Assembly (NCBI GenBank): GCA_025890175.1 | Contig: JANPYM010000009.1 | Span: 342,012-406,011 of the forward strand | Source of the DNA: Ciborinia camelliae | Lineage: Eukaryota > Ascomycota > Leotiomycetes > Helotiales > Sclerotiniaceae | Direction of reading: 5' to 3' | DNA: 64,000 nt | Shown here: positions 24,796-37,820 of the stretch, in pieces | Numbering within the stretch: position 1 is the first letter of the stretch | How the letters are laid out: each line of letters starts with the position of its first letter | Notes under the pieces: model-generated | Database searches by the model: none | Seen by the model: only the letters and a program-made list of their open reading frames with translations | What the model was told of the DNA's origin: nothing | Program-made: the position numbers and the translations under genes

Positions 24796-25848
24796 TTAAG
24801 GTGCCCAATGAGTGCTTAGCCAATCCCAGAATGAGATTGGTTGGAAGTTGACCAAAGGGTTTAGATTGACCTGCGAAAAGTCGTACCTCCTCTGCTCCGT
24901 AGCTAATAGCTCCTGTATACGACTGACTTTAGCATGGTCTTGGTAATAAGTTGCCTGCTGAAGATTTGCCAATAGTGTTGAGGCTGCGATTACTGTTGTT
25001 GCAAATGGTCCTGTTCATTTCATTAGCATTGGCTTCAATCATTTTATCATATTTCAAACGATGAGCCCTTACGTCCTTTGACAACCCCAGCATACTGAAC
25101 AATTTCAGTCAAAGTCTTCCGGTCCCCCTGCATTCTAAACTCTGTAGGCCACATCCGTTGATCCAAATCAAGAGCTGCTGCGATGAACCTTGCTACATCA
25201 TTTACAGATGTCATGGACACTGAAATTGGCTGTCCTGCAGTACTATATTCCACGATTTCTGCAGTGTTGGTTTCCACGTTCATCAAATAGGAGCCTTGAT
25301 AGCCGAGTGCAGTTGAAGTACTGATGCCCATTGAAGCTAAGCCTCCTCGGGCGAACCGTTCATAGAAAACCCCACAACCGAAAGCAGTATACTGCATTCG
25401 ATGACGGGGATGATGAGCCCAGTGTAGAAGCCTGTCGATACTCGCAGCCCTTCCACGATCTAAGGGATCATTCGTTGGTCGCCCCCCTAGCTTATCTTGG
25501 TATTCTGCGGGGACGAAGCGTTGGACACGGGAATGTGCGGCGGCGTCAATAAGATTGATTTGAGGGATCCCAGATACTGTTGAAATGACGATATCTATCC
25601 CACGAAGATGAAAACGAAGATCATCCTGATTGTCGTAGTCGACTGCAGTTACTTGATATCCGGATACCTCCAGATCTGGTTGAGCCTAGAAGTATGGTCA
25701 GATCCATTCAAAAGGTCGAGTGCTCGGGTCCACTAACATGTCTCGACAATATGATGAATGGATGTACCGTCTCATTGATGTAATGAGCGAGAATCCGAGC
25801 CAAACCACCTGAGCCTGCTATTGCAATTCGCATCATGTTGTTTGCCAT
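24796..25848 (-). CDS. NmrA-like / isoflavone-reductase-type NAD(P)-binding protein
   Basis: Exons complement(25848..25738, 25685..25073, 25010..24796), 312 residues, normal for the family. A Rossmann start MRIAIAGSGGLARILAHY carries the GxxGxxA nucleotide loop. It is followed by GIDIVISTVSGI and AHSRVQRFVPAEY, a typical NmrA pattern, then the substrate-side region MTSVNDVARFIAAALD and GRPFATTVIAASTLLAN. Such proteins are either small-molecule reductases or redox sensors; the substrate cannot be told. Introns use GTTAGT and GTAAGG donors. The start is uncertain: ATGs at 25848, 25836 and 25833 all lead into the Rossmann strand, and the last gives the usual MRIAIAG beginning. Neighbours give no pathway context. 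Confidence 0.85.
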
Positions 25849-28317
25849 ATCATTGTTGAATATTACCATATTTATGTCTTTGAAGAAAAGAATCAGAGAG
25901 TTCAATTTCTGATCTATATTAGAAGTAGCACACAAGAGAAGGCCGGGCAATCCTGTAACCAGAGGGAGCAAATAGTCACCAAGACCGAGGAGGTAGCCAT
26001 AGACTTCATTAGTTAAAGCCTTTCATACAATATAAGTGGATAGAACTGTGACAGGTGGAGGGTTCTGTAGAATTTACCCTATATTTGGAAAATGGGCCCA
26101 AATACCTATTCGCTGCGAGTAATTACAGGATAGGAGGAGGGTGATGTAAATTGACCACGAGGATGATGCAGGTGCCAAGTTGATGCACCGGGATCCCTAT
26201 TGAGCTAGCCGTGTCCAGGAATGAGAGCGACCATAAGTTTGGAGAGTTGATTTTAAGAACGAAGTAATCTTCTCCATAACAAATTGTCCCTAGACCTTTG
26301 AGTCTCCCGTTCCTAATATGCGGGTGGTGAGAGGCTATTCCCCCCTATGACGCAAAAGGCTCAATGGCAGCCAGCAAAAGTTGAGGAGGATGACAAAAGG
26401 ACATAAAATTGGCCGGCGGGACTGGATAAGAAGGATGAAGATTACAACGGATGTGGCCGCAGTAGTCCAAATTTCTGCACGAAGTGCAATTTATCGTACA
26501 TCTGATTGATGGCATATAAGTACAAGTTTTCCAGAGATCTTGATTCATGATCCTAATCTGCATGCCGGCAAACACTAAGACAGTAAAGAGCCGGTTCTGA
26601 AGGGCTAGATGCTGTAGTGTCACCCAAATTCCAGCGGTGTGGTGGGACCCTGTTTTTCTCAGCGAAGTGTGGCCATCAAATATTAAAGATTCACTGAGGA
26701 TTGAGGAGTGTCCGGGATCTAGCTAAATTAACCATTAGATGAAGATCTATATAAGACATCGATTGGTATAATTCATCTTGCGATATCTCGAAAATTGATC
26801 CGGGGTTTCGATGGAACATGACCATTGGCTCGAACGATATCAAGAAGTCTGCGGGATCATGGATGTCCAAATCTCAAACAAGAGGTAAAGTCAGTACTGC
26901 CATAGGCCGTCCGTGGTCACAGGAAACGGGAGATACACAATCATCGCACCAGAAAATCTGCCATTATGCATACTTATGAGGCTTGCGGAGACATTTACGA
27001 AGGGGCATATGCAGGTCAGACATGTCTGAGTAGTAGTGGAAACGCGAACGAAAAGGCAGCACTGGACAACCACAAAGATTGACCATAGTCGGAGAGCAAA
27101 AGAGGAAGATCCTAAGAACCCCAGAGGATGGCAATGTTCCTATATGAAGATTACTTGAGGCATCCTTGATGTCCTTGAATATCATTGGGGGCAATGTAGG
27201 TAACATTGGGGGGGAAGGGGGCTGGAAGAAATAATGATAGAAAAATCCAAAAATATCAAGTCTCCGACCAATTCAAAAGATTTCATTCAATTCATACATG
27301 ATGAAATGAATTTTTGGAAAGATATGACTGATTGGATGATTTGCGAGCAGTTTGTGACTGAGGTTTGTGTTTGCGGACTTTTTTATAAGGCTGAAGGGAT
27401 GAATTTTTATCGCTCATGCAAGTCGCTACTTTTGTTGTACCATGGCATAGGTTGATCTCAGATGGAGGGATGAAGGTGTGCCAAATAATCCATTGATTGG
27501 TGACTCAGTAACACAGTAGATTCAGCCAGGCAGGATATCATGTCAGATTTTACTCACTGCCTGTATCTCCAGCTATTGAGGCTCTTGCAAACTTCCCTCT
27601 TCCCCCTATAGGTAGGTAAACGAGGCCTTGTGTTTGTGAAGACGGGAAGAATCATTGGTAAAAGTGCATTAGGAAGGTAGGTAGATAGGTATTGTAATTG
27701 TCTTTTGAGAGAGAATGTCTTTGACAGGTTCAAATTTTGGATTTGAATCCTAGGTTGTGAGTTAATGGAGATGAAGAATGGAGATGAAGAGTTGAATCTG
27801 AATAGAATTAATTTGGTTTCTTAAGGTTCCAATTAGTTGAAGACATGTTCATATTCATGTTCATATTGTGAATAATTCTCAACCAGGAGTTCAAAATTCC
27901 AAAGTGCTAGGCTAAAAGAGACACTCGATGTCCTTTCCCTTTCAAGAAGGTTCTGGTCTATCCAAGCTTTCCCGAAGTTCTTCCGATATTTACTTTGAGA
28001 TGCTCCCACAAGGTTTATTAACGAATGCAAACAAACACAATAATTCTACAACTTCTTCAGATTTATCAAGAGAAGACATACAGTACTAATAATTCTCCAA
28101 CATCGTCAGATCCATTAAGAGGAAAGATACAATCTCTTGTCACTCAGAAAACTTGAAGATATTCCATCTTGGCCTTGTTTTTATCAGAAAATACCTTGCT
28201 AGCATCAAGTTGCTTTCTGCGACTTTACTTTATTTCTACTTTACTTTACCCACTACCCACTAACAATAGCTTTGCGTTTAGCAGAAGATTAATTATTAAC
28301 TGGGATCAACCTTAAAT
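25849..28317. other. intergenic spacer, no gene seen
   Basis: Nearly 2.5 kb without a recognisable gene. Short frames on the minus strand (26345-27206) are Cys-containing but unrelated to one another and lack splice logic. The region may hold decayed sequence. Confidence 0.5.
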
Positions 28318-29876
28318 ATGGGTAGACCAAAAAAGCCTGCAGGTCCCAATGCTAATTTGGAACCTCTTGGTCCTCGTCACAATGGCTCTGCTCATAAGCC
28401 TAGCTCAATGAAGTTAGAGGAGAACATTGAGAAGCGTCCTCGATCTCGCTCCCCGTCGAGAACCAATCACACCTCCCACCGAGTCCACCACCGCACTAGA
28501 AGCCCTCGGGTTTTCGGCCATCATCATTGGCGTTCGAGAAGCCCTAAGAGTTCCCGCCACGCTCGCCATCGTTCCCGAAGTCCCCAGAGTTCCCGCAGAT
28601 CCCGTCGATCCCCCCGCTCTCTTTCGCCCGTTAAAGTGTCAAGCTCCAGGTCCTATAGGTCTCGATCTCCTCATCATAGGGACCGAGTTGCTCCTCATGA
28701 TAGGGGCGTTCCAAATAGTCGTTATTACCGACAGTCGTACGCCATTCGAGGTGCGAGCAGACCCTCTGAGTCCAAAGGCCAAATTCATTCGCCTGTATCA
28801 ACTTACAATCTTGGAGACCCTTTAGATGACGAAGAGGTAGCTTCTTACCCCCCCTCCCTGTATACATATGAATGGTAGTTCCTCCTTCTGACTTTTCTAA
28901 GACACCAGTTACAGAGTCTTGGGCCGAACTTGCTAGTCGCAAGCACAGAGAACTTGGGGTTCCTGCTCCTAATCCACCAAGTCCAATCGGAGAATCGTGG
29001 GTGGAAATTGCTAGTCGCAAGCGTACAGAATTGATGGCCATTGCAGCAGCTAAGGCAACCACTTCGATTCAAATTCCACTCACTATCTCTTCAAAAAAGT
29101 CACACTCATTTTCACAATTAACTTCTTTCGAACAACTAACACCGGCGGTAAAAGCTCATCCCGTGAGCCCTGTCAAATATGTGAGATCATCGTTGAGTGA
29201 GAGAAACAGATTACGACAAGCTGAAGGTTTAGACATTCAGCGACAAGTATCTTCTTTGATTTATCCCAGGAAGACAAAAGCCCGACCAATATTTCCAGCC
29301 AAACCTAAGGTAGGTATTACAATGGAGGTCAGGAAAGAAGATATCGTTTTGGTTGAATCATCTGCCCAGCCTCCAGGCCCTTTTTCCGCAACCATGCCTG
29401 CTTCGGTACAGGAAATACACCTACAAAACGAGGTTCCCATGTTTGCTCCAAACCAGGGCATGCATCCATCGAGACAAAGTCTTCTCAATTCTTCCCCTAT
29501 GCCCAAGAAATCTAAAGAAATCAACTTATATATACAGGCTGAATCCAATCTTGACGTTTCCCCTCCAAGAATTAGAATTAACACAGAAACTCTACAATCG
29601 AAGATACAAGAGCTTCGTCGCACTTCCTCCGCAAGTAAGTCACTGGCTTCCACAACCTTGTTTGTAATCTCAAGCTAATCCCAAGTTACAGGTGAGAAAC
29701 CTAGACCGATCCCAAGCATTATGGATGATGAGTCCTTCGTCAATGCCCCATTCGAATCAGGCCCCTATGTAAGCATATCTTCGAGTGATCGAACACAATA
29801 TTGGATTGATAGGCTAATAACACAATTGGAGGGGCAGACGATCGAACCAGTGGTCCCAACGCACTGGCAGGATTGA
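28318..29876 (+). CDS. unrecognised basic RS-rich protein with a repeated SWxExASRK motif
   Basis: Proposed exons are 28318..28836, 28902..29634 and 29692..29876, 478 residues. I do not recognise the family. Residues ~40-115 are rich in Arg-Ser and Arg-Ser-Arg-Ser-Pro runs (RSRSPSR, RHRSRSPQSSRRSRR), as in splicing-related SR proteins, but no RRM is visible. The second exon has two copies of a short motif, SWAELASRKHREL and SWVEIASRKRTEL, then low-complexity sequence; the end has QYWIDRLITQLEGQ. The last intron (GTAAGT..CTAATC..TACAG) is secure. The first join (GAG|GTAGCT to CTAAG|ACACC, with a CTGAC branch) uses an unusual AAG acceptor, and a sequencing frameshift or a different splice is possible. 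Nuclear location is only inferred from composition. Confidence 0.55.
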
Positions 29877-31605
29877 ACACACCTGCCAGGCAATCTTGAT
29901 CATACCTTATGCCCTGCACCTACAGGCTGGTTGTTATATAAGAAAACTTGGTATCTTTGGCGAAGTGCACAGGAGTCTCGGGTGTTAGGATGAGTCTGCT
30001 TATTCAACGGAGTCACAATATACCCAGGGACGTTTAAGGCATCTGGAGACTGGTGTTACTTGTTGTCTGAATTTATGTTTGTGTTTATTTTATTTATGAG
30101 GCCGTCGTCGGAATCCAGGTCATTCTGTTGCTATTATCCTTTCATTTTGTTTCCGCTTGCCTTCATGTTTTCACATCAACATCTCTTTTCGTTCGTATCA
30201 TGTCACAGCATCATAATCAATGGATCATCATGGTGGGCTCAACAAGAAAAGAACTGGAAATTATATCGCCAGGCACTTACTTGTTTGGAAGGAGATCTCG
30301 ATGCGAGGAAGAAACAAGATCACGACACACACAAATGTATTGAACTCTTCGAAAGGATACGATGGTACTTTCCAATCAATGCATACCTACCTACCTATAT
30401 GTAGGTAGCTACCTAGATACTCATAATACAATACACCCCCCTACCAACCATATCCTCCCAAAATATTTACCGTGACCGGTGTGGACTGTCCTTTGAATGC
30501 ATGCTGCTTTTGCATGGTCATGAAACGACAGTAGATCGATCCTTCCCTATAATCAATCTTTCATATATTATACGGCAAATACCTGAGATAACATGTTTTT
30601 CAACTTTGATACCCCAACTAGCATAGAAACTTTCCATTTCAACCTCAAATAGCATATGTTGCTATTTCAGTCCGAAAAAAATTGTACCGAACCTACGAAC
30701 CTACGAATCTACAAATTTACAAATTTACTTTTTTCTTTATTTATACTATTTGAGATCGAAATGAAAGGTTTTTATATTATTTAAGGTATTAAAGTTGAAA
30801 AACATACTATTTCAGATATTTGCTATTATATTTTAGAACCAAAATATCACAAAAATAAATAAAAAATCGACCTCAAATAGTATATGCTAGACCTCGAATA
30901 GTATATTGTGCTAGTTGAGATATCAAAATTGAAAAACATGTTATTTCAGGTATTTGCCGTATATTATATGTATATACATGGTAATGATCAGACCTAATTG
31001 AACGAATGCCTGTCTCCTTCCTAGATAGGTAGGTAGGTAGGGAGGTAGGTAATCCTGTACTTTACTGTACCCCCCCCAAAAAAACTCCTATAAATGCAAT
31101 GCGTAGGTATCGTCGGTATCAAGACTTGGACTTTGGATTTCTGCTTTTTTCCTTCCTTCCAATCGTTCCAATCGTTCCAATCCTTCCATATTCATATTCA
31201 TTATGAATTCATACTAATACTCGTACTTATGTTCGTACTCGTACTTATGTTCGTACTCGTACATAATGACAAAAGAAAGGAACAGAAAAAAAAATAAAAA
31301 ATAAAAAGGTAAGATAGATGGATAGATAGACAGATAGATGGGAAGATAAAAAGTAAGAAAAGAAAAATCGAATATCTATTAAATATAAAGAATGCCAACC
31401 CCAACCCGAAGAATAAAAAACCCCCTCCCCTTTCCCTTCCTTTCCCTTCCCTAGCCCCGATCCGATCCGATGTAAGGTTAAATGCAAGCAAACAAACGCC
31501 ACACACACCACACCACACCACAGCCTATATCTAGATAAATAAGGAACCTAGATAGATAGATAGATATTCAATACACCTAGGTAGACCTTCACCCACCCCA
31601 GACAA
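29877..31605. other. intergenic spacer with a MITE-like element
   Basis: Contains the inverted-repeat element at 30571-30961, TAGG repeats near 31024-31050, and a Cys-free frame at 30060-30404 that is probably 3' UTR. No gene is recognised. Confidence 0.6.
30571..30961. mobile_element. MITE-like non-autonomous element with TA target duplication
   Basis: The ends TACGGCAAATACCTGA and its reverse complement (TATTTGCCGTA at 30951-30961) belong to terminal inverted repeats of about 53 bases. The arms (30571-30623 and 30909-30961) differ only by transitions (G/A, C/T). TA lies directly outside each end, as for Tc1/mariner-type insertion. A third arm-like copy occurs inside near 30784-30826, and ACCTCAAATAG-type units recur. 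There is no coding capacity. Confidence 0.75.
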
Positions 31606-34440
31606 TCATTGCACTTTCAAAAACAAATCGTTGCCCCTCCTCGTCGGGGTTAATTTCGGTAACCACCCTGGTGTCTTGGGCAATCCTCCGTCTGCATTAT
31701 CGTTTTCGTTTTCGTTCTCATTCTCATTATATGTATCATTCTCATTCTCATTATAAATACTCGTATCCCCATCATCGTGGATCGTGATCATCTGCCCGGA
31801 TCCGTCGGGGAGGCTGTAGATTATTGGTTTGGTAGCCGAGGTAAATGTGGATGTGGATGTGGATCTAGAAGTAGGGTTGGAGGGAGGATTGGAGGGGGGA
31901 GTAATCCGTCCCTGGGCTTTCATATCGGATATCGTGGGCATTTGCGTAAGATGGGGGTTGAAAGTATGATTTCGGGTTTCTGGATTGGGGATTGGGGATA
32001 TATGTACTTCGGGATTTTGGGGGTTGGTATTGGTGATGGATTTGTTTGGGGATGAGAAGAGGGATTGGGCGCTATCTTTTCGTAATATACCCGTGAAGAC
32101 TTGCGGACGCCAGTGAGGAGATGCGAGAGCGATGGGAGCGGAGGGTTCTTGGTCGCGGGTATTGGTATTGTTGTCTGGAACGACTCTCCATCTACTGTTC
32201 TGTGAGGATTTCGTAGCGCCATTGGGATTTGAAGGCGAAGAAGATGAGAGACTTAGGGAAGGAGGCGGTGCGTTTCTTTTCCCTCTACCTCCACTCATAC
32301 CACCTGGACTTATATCTCTCTGTCTTGTAGTTGGTGGCAAGGGTAGTGGTATGGGAGGCGAAGGATTCCTCGAAGCTAAAGCTGTTGGACTGAAGAAATC
32401 ACCGCTTTTGCGGATCGTGATGGCGGAATTGTGGGACCCGGGTGATAGCCCCAGAGATGACATGCGCATTCTCTGGGCTGCGATCTCGGCTTCGATCTCG
32501 GCTTCTTGCCAGGGGTTTTTACTGTGTGCCGTAGGAGGACGAATGGGAGACTCGATGAATATTGGTGGCGCAGCGGTGCGGGTGCGGGTTCGGGAATGTC
32601 GTTGGCTCATGTTGCCTTTGATTTTAGGATATTTGGCGGGAGATTTACCGCTACCGTTTTGATTGCCGGATGGAGATTCGACGACCGGACTGAGGTTAGT
32701 TTCCTCAGAAAGTTCTTGGGGTTCGGGGTTGATAGAGTCGATTGTTTCGAAAGATGTCATGGAGCCCACGGAAGCACTAGAGGTGCGGTTTTGATCGTAT
32801 GGTCCTGCAGGATTGTAGGCGGATTTTCCGACACGACGGAATGAGGGGTTAGATTGCATGAGAGAGTTTAGCCGGTCAACCTCGACCGATGGGGGACGAC
32901 GAGTGCGGGATTTCGCCGAGTAGGCAGAGGAAGATGCTGTGAGACTATCTTTAACAGATCGATTGCGGCTGACTGGAGGTTTAATTGCATTTTCGGGCCG
33001 AAGAGATTGTGAGACGTTCCTTTGGAGGTTAAGGGGGCGTACGTATAAGTCAGGTTCCACTGAAAAATCCTGGTAGGAATTGATGATGGTTTCGGTTTCA
33101 TTTGGCGAAAGTTCACCTTGGAAGCGGGGTGACTGATAGTATGCGGGATCAGGCTGTCGGGGAACCTTTTCGTGAGGCATAGGGCCAAAAGAAGCAGCAT
33201 TCCATGGTGCTTCAGATGCTACAGCTGTGCTACATAAATCTTCATCCTCGAATTGTGTAACCATAGATTGCCGATTGTTAACCGCTAAATTTGATGGTTG
33301 CTGATAGGCACCAGTGTGGATATTGTTGGAATTTTGCTGGAAAGGAACCTGTAGGGTGAGGGCTGGTCGTTCGGGTAAAAGTGGAGAAGGTCCACGTTGG
33401 AATACATCTTCAGTATAAGCCATAGGAGTTAAGAGGTTATTTTGGGGGCTTTCGGAGGTCATGGCAAGGCCAATATTTTCTGGGATAGCATTCCTCTGAG
33501 AGAAAGTATCGGGGCTCGGTTGATTGCCTCTTGGGGGTGTTCTTGGAGCAATTCGAGCCCCCAAAAATGGTCCGATTGGTGTTGGTCCTCGGGTTGAAAT
33601 GGAAGCTGGTGATGGGACCATTGGTTTCGTTATCCCGAAGTGTGATGGAGATTTGATGCTCATGGAAGGTTCTTGTTGAAATGGAAGGTATCCACTATCT
33701 CGATTCGCTTGTCTTTTCCGTCTCATACAGGCAAACAACAATATAGCTCCAACTGCCAATACCACAACACCAACTCCTGCTACCACAATCCCAGCTATTT
33801 GTGCTGTTGACAAGACAGGTTTGCTCTTCTCTGGTGACGGGGCAACCGTGGCAGCTGCTGTCTCGGTTGCTCTTGTTGACGATTTCGAATTAGTAGTCGA
33901 ACTTGGAGTAGCAATAGGTGCAGTTGTACGTAGAGTTGTGGCTACTGAGCCACTAGCACTTGTCGTAACTACTGGGGCAATTTGTACAATACTCGAACCT
34001 GGTTGAAAAACAAGAGTTGCTGTGAGAGTGCTGTGTGTGTTTGGCAGTGCACTTTTATCTGATTCACACATATCATATGCTTTTAATACTGTATCATCTA
34101 CCCGACAGATCAGTAAGATTTATCGAGCCAGCCTCAATAATCACTCACTAGAAGAATCATCTCCATTACAGAAGCCAACACTGGCCTCTGATATTATACA
34201 TTGTACTGCCCCCTCTCCCACCGTATATGTAGACTTGCTGCCATTTTCACAGAGGCAATTTAACGTAGGTGTATCGCCACAAACGCTCGCCGGAAAGTTG
34301 TCTTGTATAAAGGACTCAAAGCAGACTTGCGCGCACGTTGGAATGAAACTCGTTACTTGAGATGGGATGGAAAGTTCTGCATTAACACAAGTCGAGAATG
34401 CGTATATGAGTAGGAGGAGACTTGATGGTAACATTGCCAT
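31606..34440 (-). CDS. CFEM-domain membrane protein with a long cytoplasmic tail
   Basis: Exons complement(34440..34149, 34088..31606), 924 residues. A signal peptide (MAMLPSSLLLLIYAFSTCVNA) is followed by one CFEM domain: cysteines in PTCAQVC, SVCGD, NCLC, VQC and GFC, the eighth Cys coming from exon 2 in AYDMCESD. This supports the GTGAGT..ACAG splice. A Ser/Thr-rich stalk leads to one membrane helix at about 190-217 (IAGIVVAGVGVVVLAVGAIL) and a stop-transfer MRRKR. The ~700-residue tail is Pro/Ser-rich, with no known domain and an Asn-Glu dipeptide run near the end. CFEM proteins bind haem or act at the cell surface, and the Asp in SVCGD matches the haem-ligand position of the family. The layout resembles a surface sensor; its function is unknown. 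Confidence 0.88.
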
Positions 34441-36172
34441 TCTCGGAAACACTGTAGGAGTGGGGATGTCAGAATTGTTTGTGTATATACATCTCCCAAA
34501 TGCTTCTGAACATTTCGAAACCTTATGAGGCTTGTGATCATCGAAGAGTTGAGGTCATAGTTTCTTGGGTTACCCAATCCGTTGGACACAAAAGTCCCAA
34601 TCCATGGTCTCGAATCAGGCGGCCTATGTATGGGAAATAGAAGAGCTAGAAATAAATTCTACTGACCTCGAAGATGGAAACAAAGCACTTTTCGAGTCGA
34701 CCAGCGTCTCATACATGATTATAATACAAATCTAAGAGAAAATTCAAAGAAACCCATGCTACTGATGATACTGATAGAAGAAAGGAAACAAGAGAAATCA
34801 AGGAAAAGACCCGACAGCAAGGAGATACGTGAGAAACGGAAAGAGAAACAGAAACGGAAAAAGAAAAAGAAAGAAAAAAGAAATAATAATGTAGAAATTT
34901 CCCATCAAGAGAAATCAACGATATTCTCAAGCAACACCAAAAAAACCCCGCGCAGCACTACCTTGAAAACCAATAGAGAGTCTCTTTTCAACAGCCGGCT
35001 TATGGGCCATACACATGGCGTCACGATTCTCCAAGCACGGATTGTGAGACTGCATGATACTACCGCTGGATTCAAGATACATAGCCGCTACCATAATAGT
35101 TGACCCATGTTTGATGTGGTGATAAGCCTCGTTACCTGTATGGTAGGTGTTGTCTAGTTCTGCAAGTAAGCGCTGAAGAAATTGACCCTGGCGGTTACAA
35201 GGTTAGAGGAACACGTGATTAGATCTGAATCGAATCGAAACTATGACTGTTACTGTATTGCATGGGAATTACTGAAATACGTACTGCAATACTGTTCTGT
35301 ACTGTACTAAAAAAGGAGAAAGAAATTTCAAATATGTTCCATTGCTGTTCGTATTTTTCTACGCCTCTCATCAACATAAGTAAAACTGTTTCAAGTGAAA
35401 GTGTAAGCATATTGATATTTTAATATGGTACACAAATAAAGACAGTGAGTGAGCGATGAATCTGATGAAGTTTTGCTTCCGAGATGGATGGTTGCTACTA
35501 CTGTACGCCCCGCCGCCGCATGCTAATCATCAAAATTGTAGATTTCTAGATTCCCGAGCCATCTTACCCACTTAGGTGCGGGTATGCCACCCAGTACCGT
35601 ACCGTACCGTATCTTCATTCATCCAGTTCATGATAGGTTGATGGCCAGGTATAATAGGTAGGGGTGGGAATGTTCAGCAATCAATCCCATCCATGGATGT
35701 TCTTGATTTGATGTGTACCTTACGAAATACAGCGCCAGCATTAAGCATTAATTAGGTACTGCTTGCTTGCTTGTTTAACGATTCGTTGTATTCGATACCT
35801 GTTAAAAATTGATTTTTCTAATTTGGTTCAAGATTGTCTTTATTGATTTCTCAATTCGTCATGTCGCAGCTACTTTTGGATGAAATCATTGATTATGATC
35901 ATTCATGCATTCATTCGTGATTCATCCACGATTAGAATTTTAACAGCCTTTTTTTTCGCGGCTGTGTCTGCAACCCAGAATAACCCCGCTTAAGCGAATC
36001 CATCGATCAAGAATATCCCCGCAAGCAACTTGAGCCTCCCCGTCTAACAGGACCTCGAGCTTATGCAGGTATGCAAACGCCCGCTTTTCTCCCAATATTG
36101 TGCCAAAGCAAGTAAGCGCAGAAAAAGATGTTGAGGATTGTTTAATTCATATGAACGGTTCATATGAAAAGA
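34441..36172. other. intergenic spacer, no gene seen
   Basis: A purine-rich AGAAA stretch lies at 34775-34890 and CGTACCGTACCGTA near 35597. No gene is recognised. CCTACAG just upstream of the CFEM start could be the acceptor of a leader intron. Confidence 0.55.
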
Positions 36173-37820
36173 TCAAGACTGTAAGTTGGTACCAGCACGG
36201 CTTGATTTAATGACCTTCTTCACAATAGCCTCAGTCTCATCCCAATCGTCTTGGTTGAGCTTGATAAGATCAATATTATAATGGTTTGCGATTTGGCTGA
36301 GGGCATCGTAACTTCTTCTGTCGAAAACAAAGCTGATACTGACACCAACACGTCCAAATCTTCCGGTTCGACCAATACGATGTAGATAGGTTTCTGGGTC
36401 GGGCTCTGAATCCGATCGGCCTTTCATAGGGATATCATAGTTGATGACCATTGAGACAGATTGAACATCAATACCTCGGGCAAGAACGTTTGTAGTGATA
36501 AGGACCTTGGCCTTCCCTTGTCGGAACTCCTCTAGTACTGTATCTCGCTCCGAACCTTCAAAGGCTCCGTGAATTGCGACAACCTTGTGTCCTTCTTCTG
36601 TCAGACGCTTGGCAATGTGACTGGCAGTATCTCTTCGCTGTAATATTGGTTAGTATGACTATTGGAAATTGTGTTTGTCAATAAATACCTTTACAAAAAT
36701 GATTGAGGAGCCAATTGTCATTAAGCCATAAAGCTTAACCAGAATCTCATATTTTCCGGTCTCATTTGGACAATCCATAAACATCTGCTTGATGCCGGAC
36801 ACAGTAAGTTCATCACGCTTCAATTTGATCTCATTTGCATTGGACGAAAATTGCTGAGCAAAGCCGTAAACCTCTTCAGGGAAAGTTGCAGAGAAGAGTA
36901 GAATCTGCTGGGTTTTAATCATCCTAGTATTAATTAGATCATGACATTCGAAGGCGAGAAGGGCCAAACTTACGACTTGACTCGCATGCACTGCTCTCCG
37001 AGACCTTGCTGATCCAACATGTTGTCTGCCTCGTCCAAGCATAGGATCTTCATCTGAGATGCGTCGATCGATCTTCTCTTGATCAGATCCATTACCGTAC
37101 CGGGTGTGCCCACAATAACCATTGAGTTTACTCTAGCATTTCTTTCCACCGCTCCTGGAATAGCTGCTTGCACAGTCAAACCACTAACAAATTGTCCGAC
37201 ACTTCTAATGACACCCTCGATTTGACGGGCAAGTTCACGACTAGGTGCCAAACATAAGGCTTGTGGAGTAGTTGGCTTTGAAAAGTCGAGACGGGATAAG
37301 ATGGTGATGACGAATGCGGCCGTCTTTCCTGTGCCTGATTGTGATTGAGCAATCATGTTTCTCGGTGGGTTGCTAAGTAAGAGTGGAAGAGCCTTTTCTT
37401 GAATCTTGGAAGGTTTCTTGAAATTCATCGCATAAAGGCCCTTAAGAATCGAAGGGTCACTGGAAAAGTTGATGAGCTTAGCTTCTGCAAAAGTGAAGAT
37501 GATACTTACATGCCCAACTGCTCAAATGTCTCAACAGAGTATAAAGGACTGGTTTGATCGCCTTGAATATCGCTGAGTTTGACCTCGACTTCATATTTAC
37601 CATCTTGCAGAATACCACCTCCCAAAGGCTCGGTGGCCCCATCAACTTGCGCCTGCTCCAAAGAGCTTTCCTCTATTTTTTCGGCGGTTGTTGACGCAAC
37701 CTCATCTGCCCATGATGTACTTGGAGTTGATGCAGCCGGAGCTGACGGTATGAAAGATGGAGCAGATGCGTTGATGCGGCTTGCTAACGAACCGCTCTTG
37801 GGCTCTGTGGAGTCGGACAT
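36173..37820 (-). CDS. DBP5: DEAD-box ATP-dependent RNA helicase DBP5 (DDX19 type)
   Basis: Exons complement(37820..37510, 37459..36974, 36923..36689, 36637..36173), 498 residues. It remodels mRNA-protein particles at the cytoplasmic face of the nuclear pore during mRNA export. All helicase motifs are seen: the Q motif in [13 protein letters not shown], motif I SQSGTGKT, Ia PSRELARQ, Ib GTPGTV, II DEAD, III SAT, V ARGID and [13 protein letters not shown]. The N-terminal extension of about 110 residues is acidic and Ser/Thr-rich, as in other DBP5 proteins. Introns have GTAAGT, GTAAGT and GTATTT donors. The acceptor of intron 1 is TTCCAG before TGACCC, giving [16 protein letters not shown]. The gene is divergent from BZZ1 across 824 bases. 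Confidence 0.95.

Noticed and set aside
31201..31521. Phe/Leu-rich minus-strand frames as a membrane protein
   Set aside because: Derived from GATAGATAGA and AAAAATAAAAAAT simple repeats downstream of the CFEM gene.
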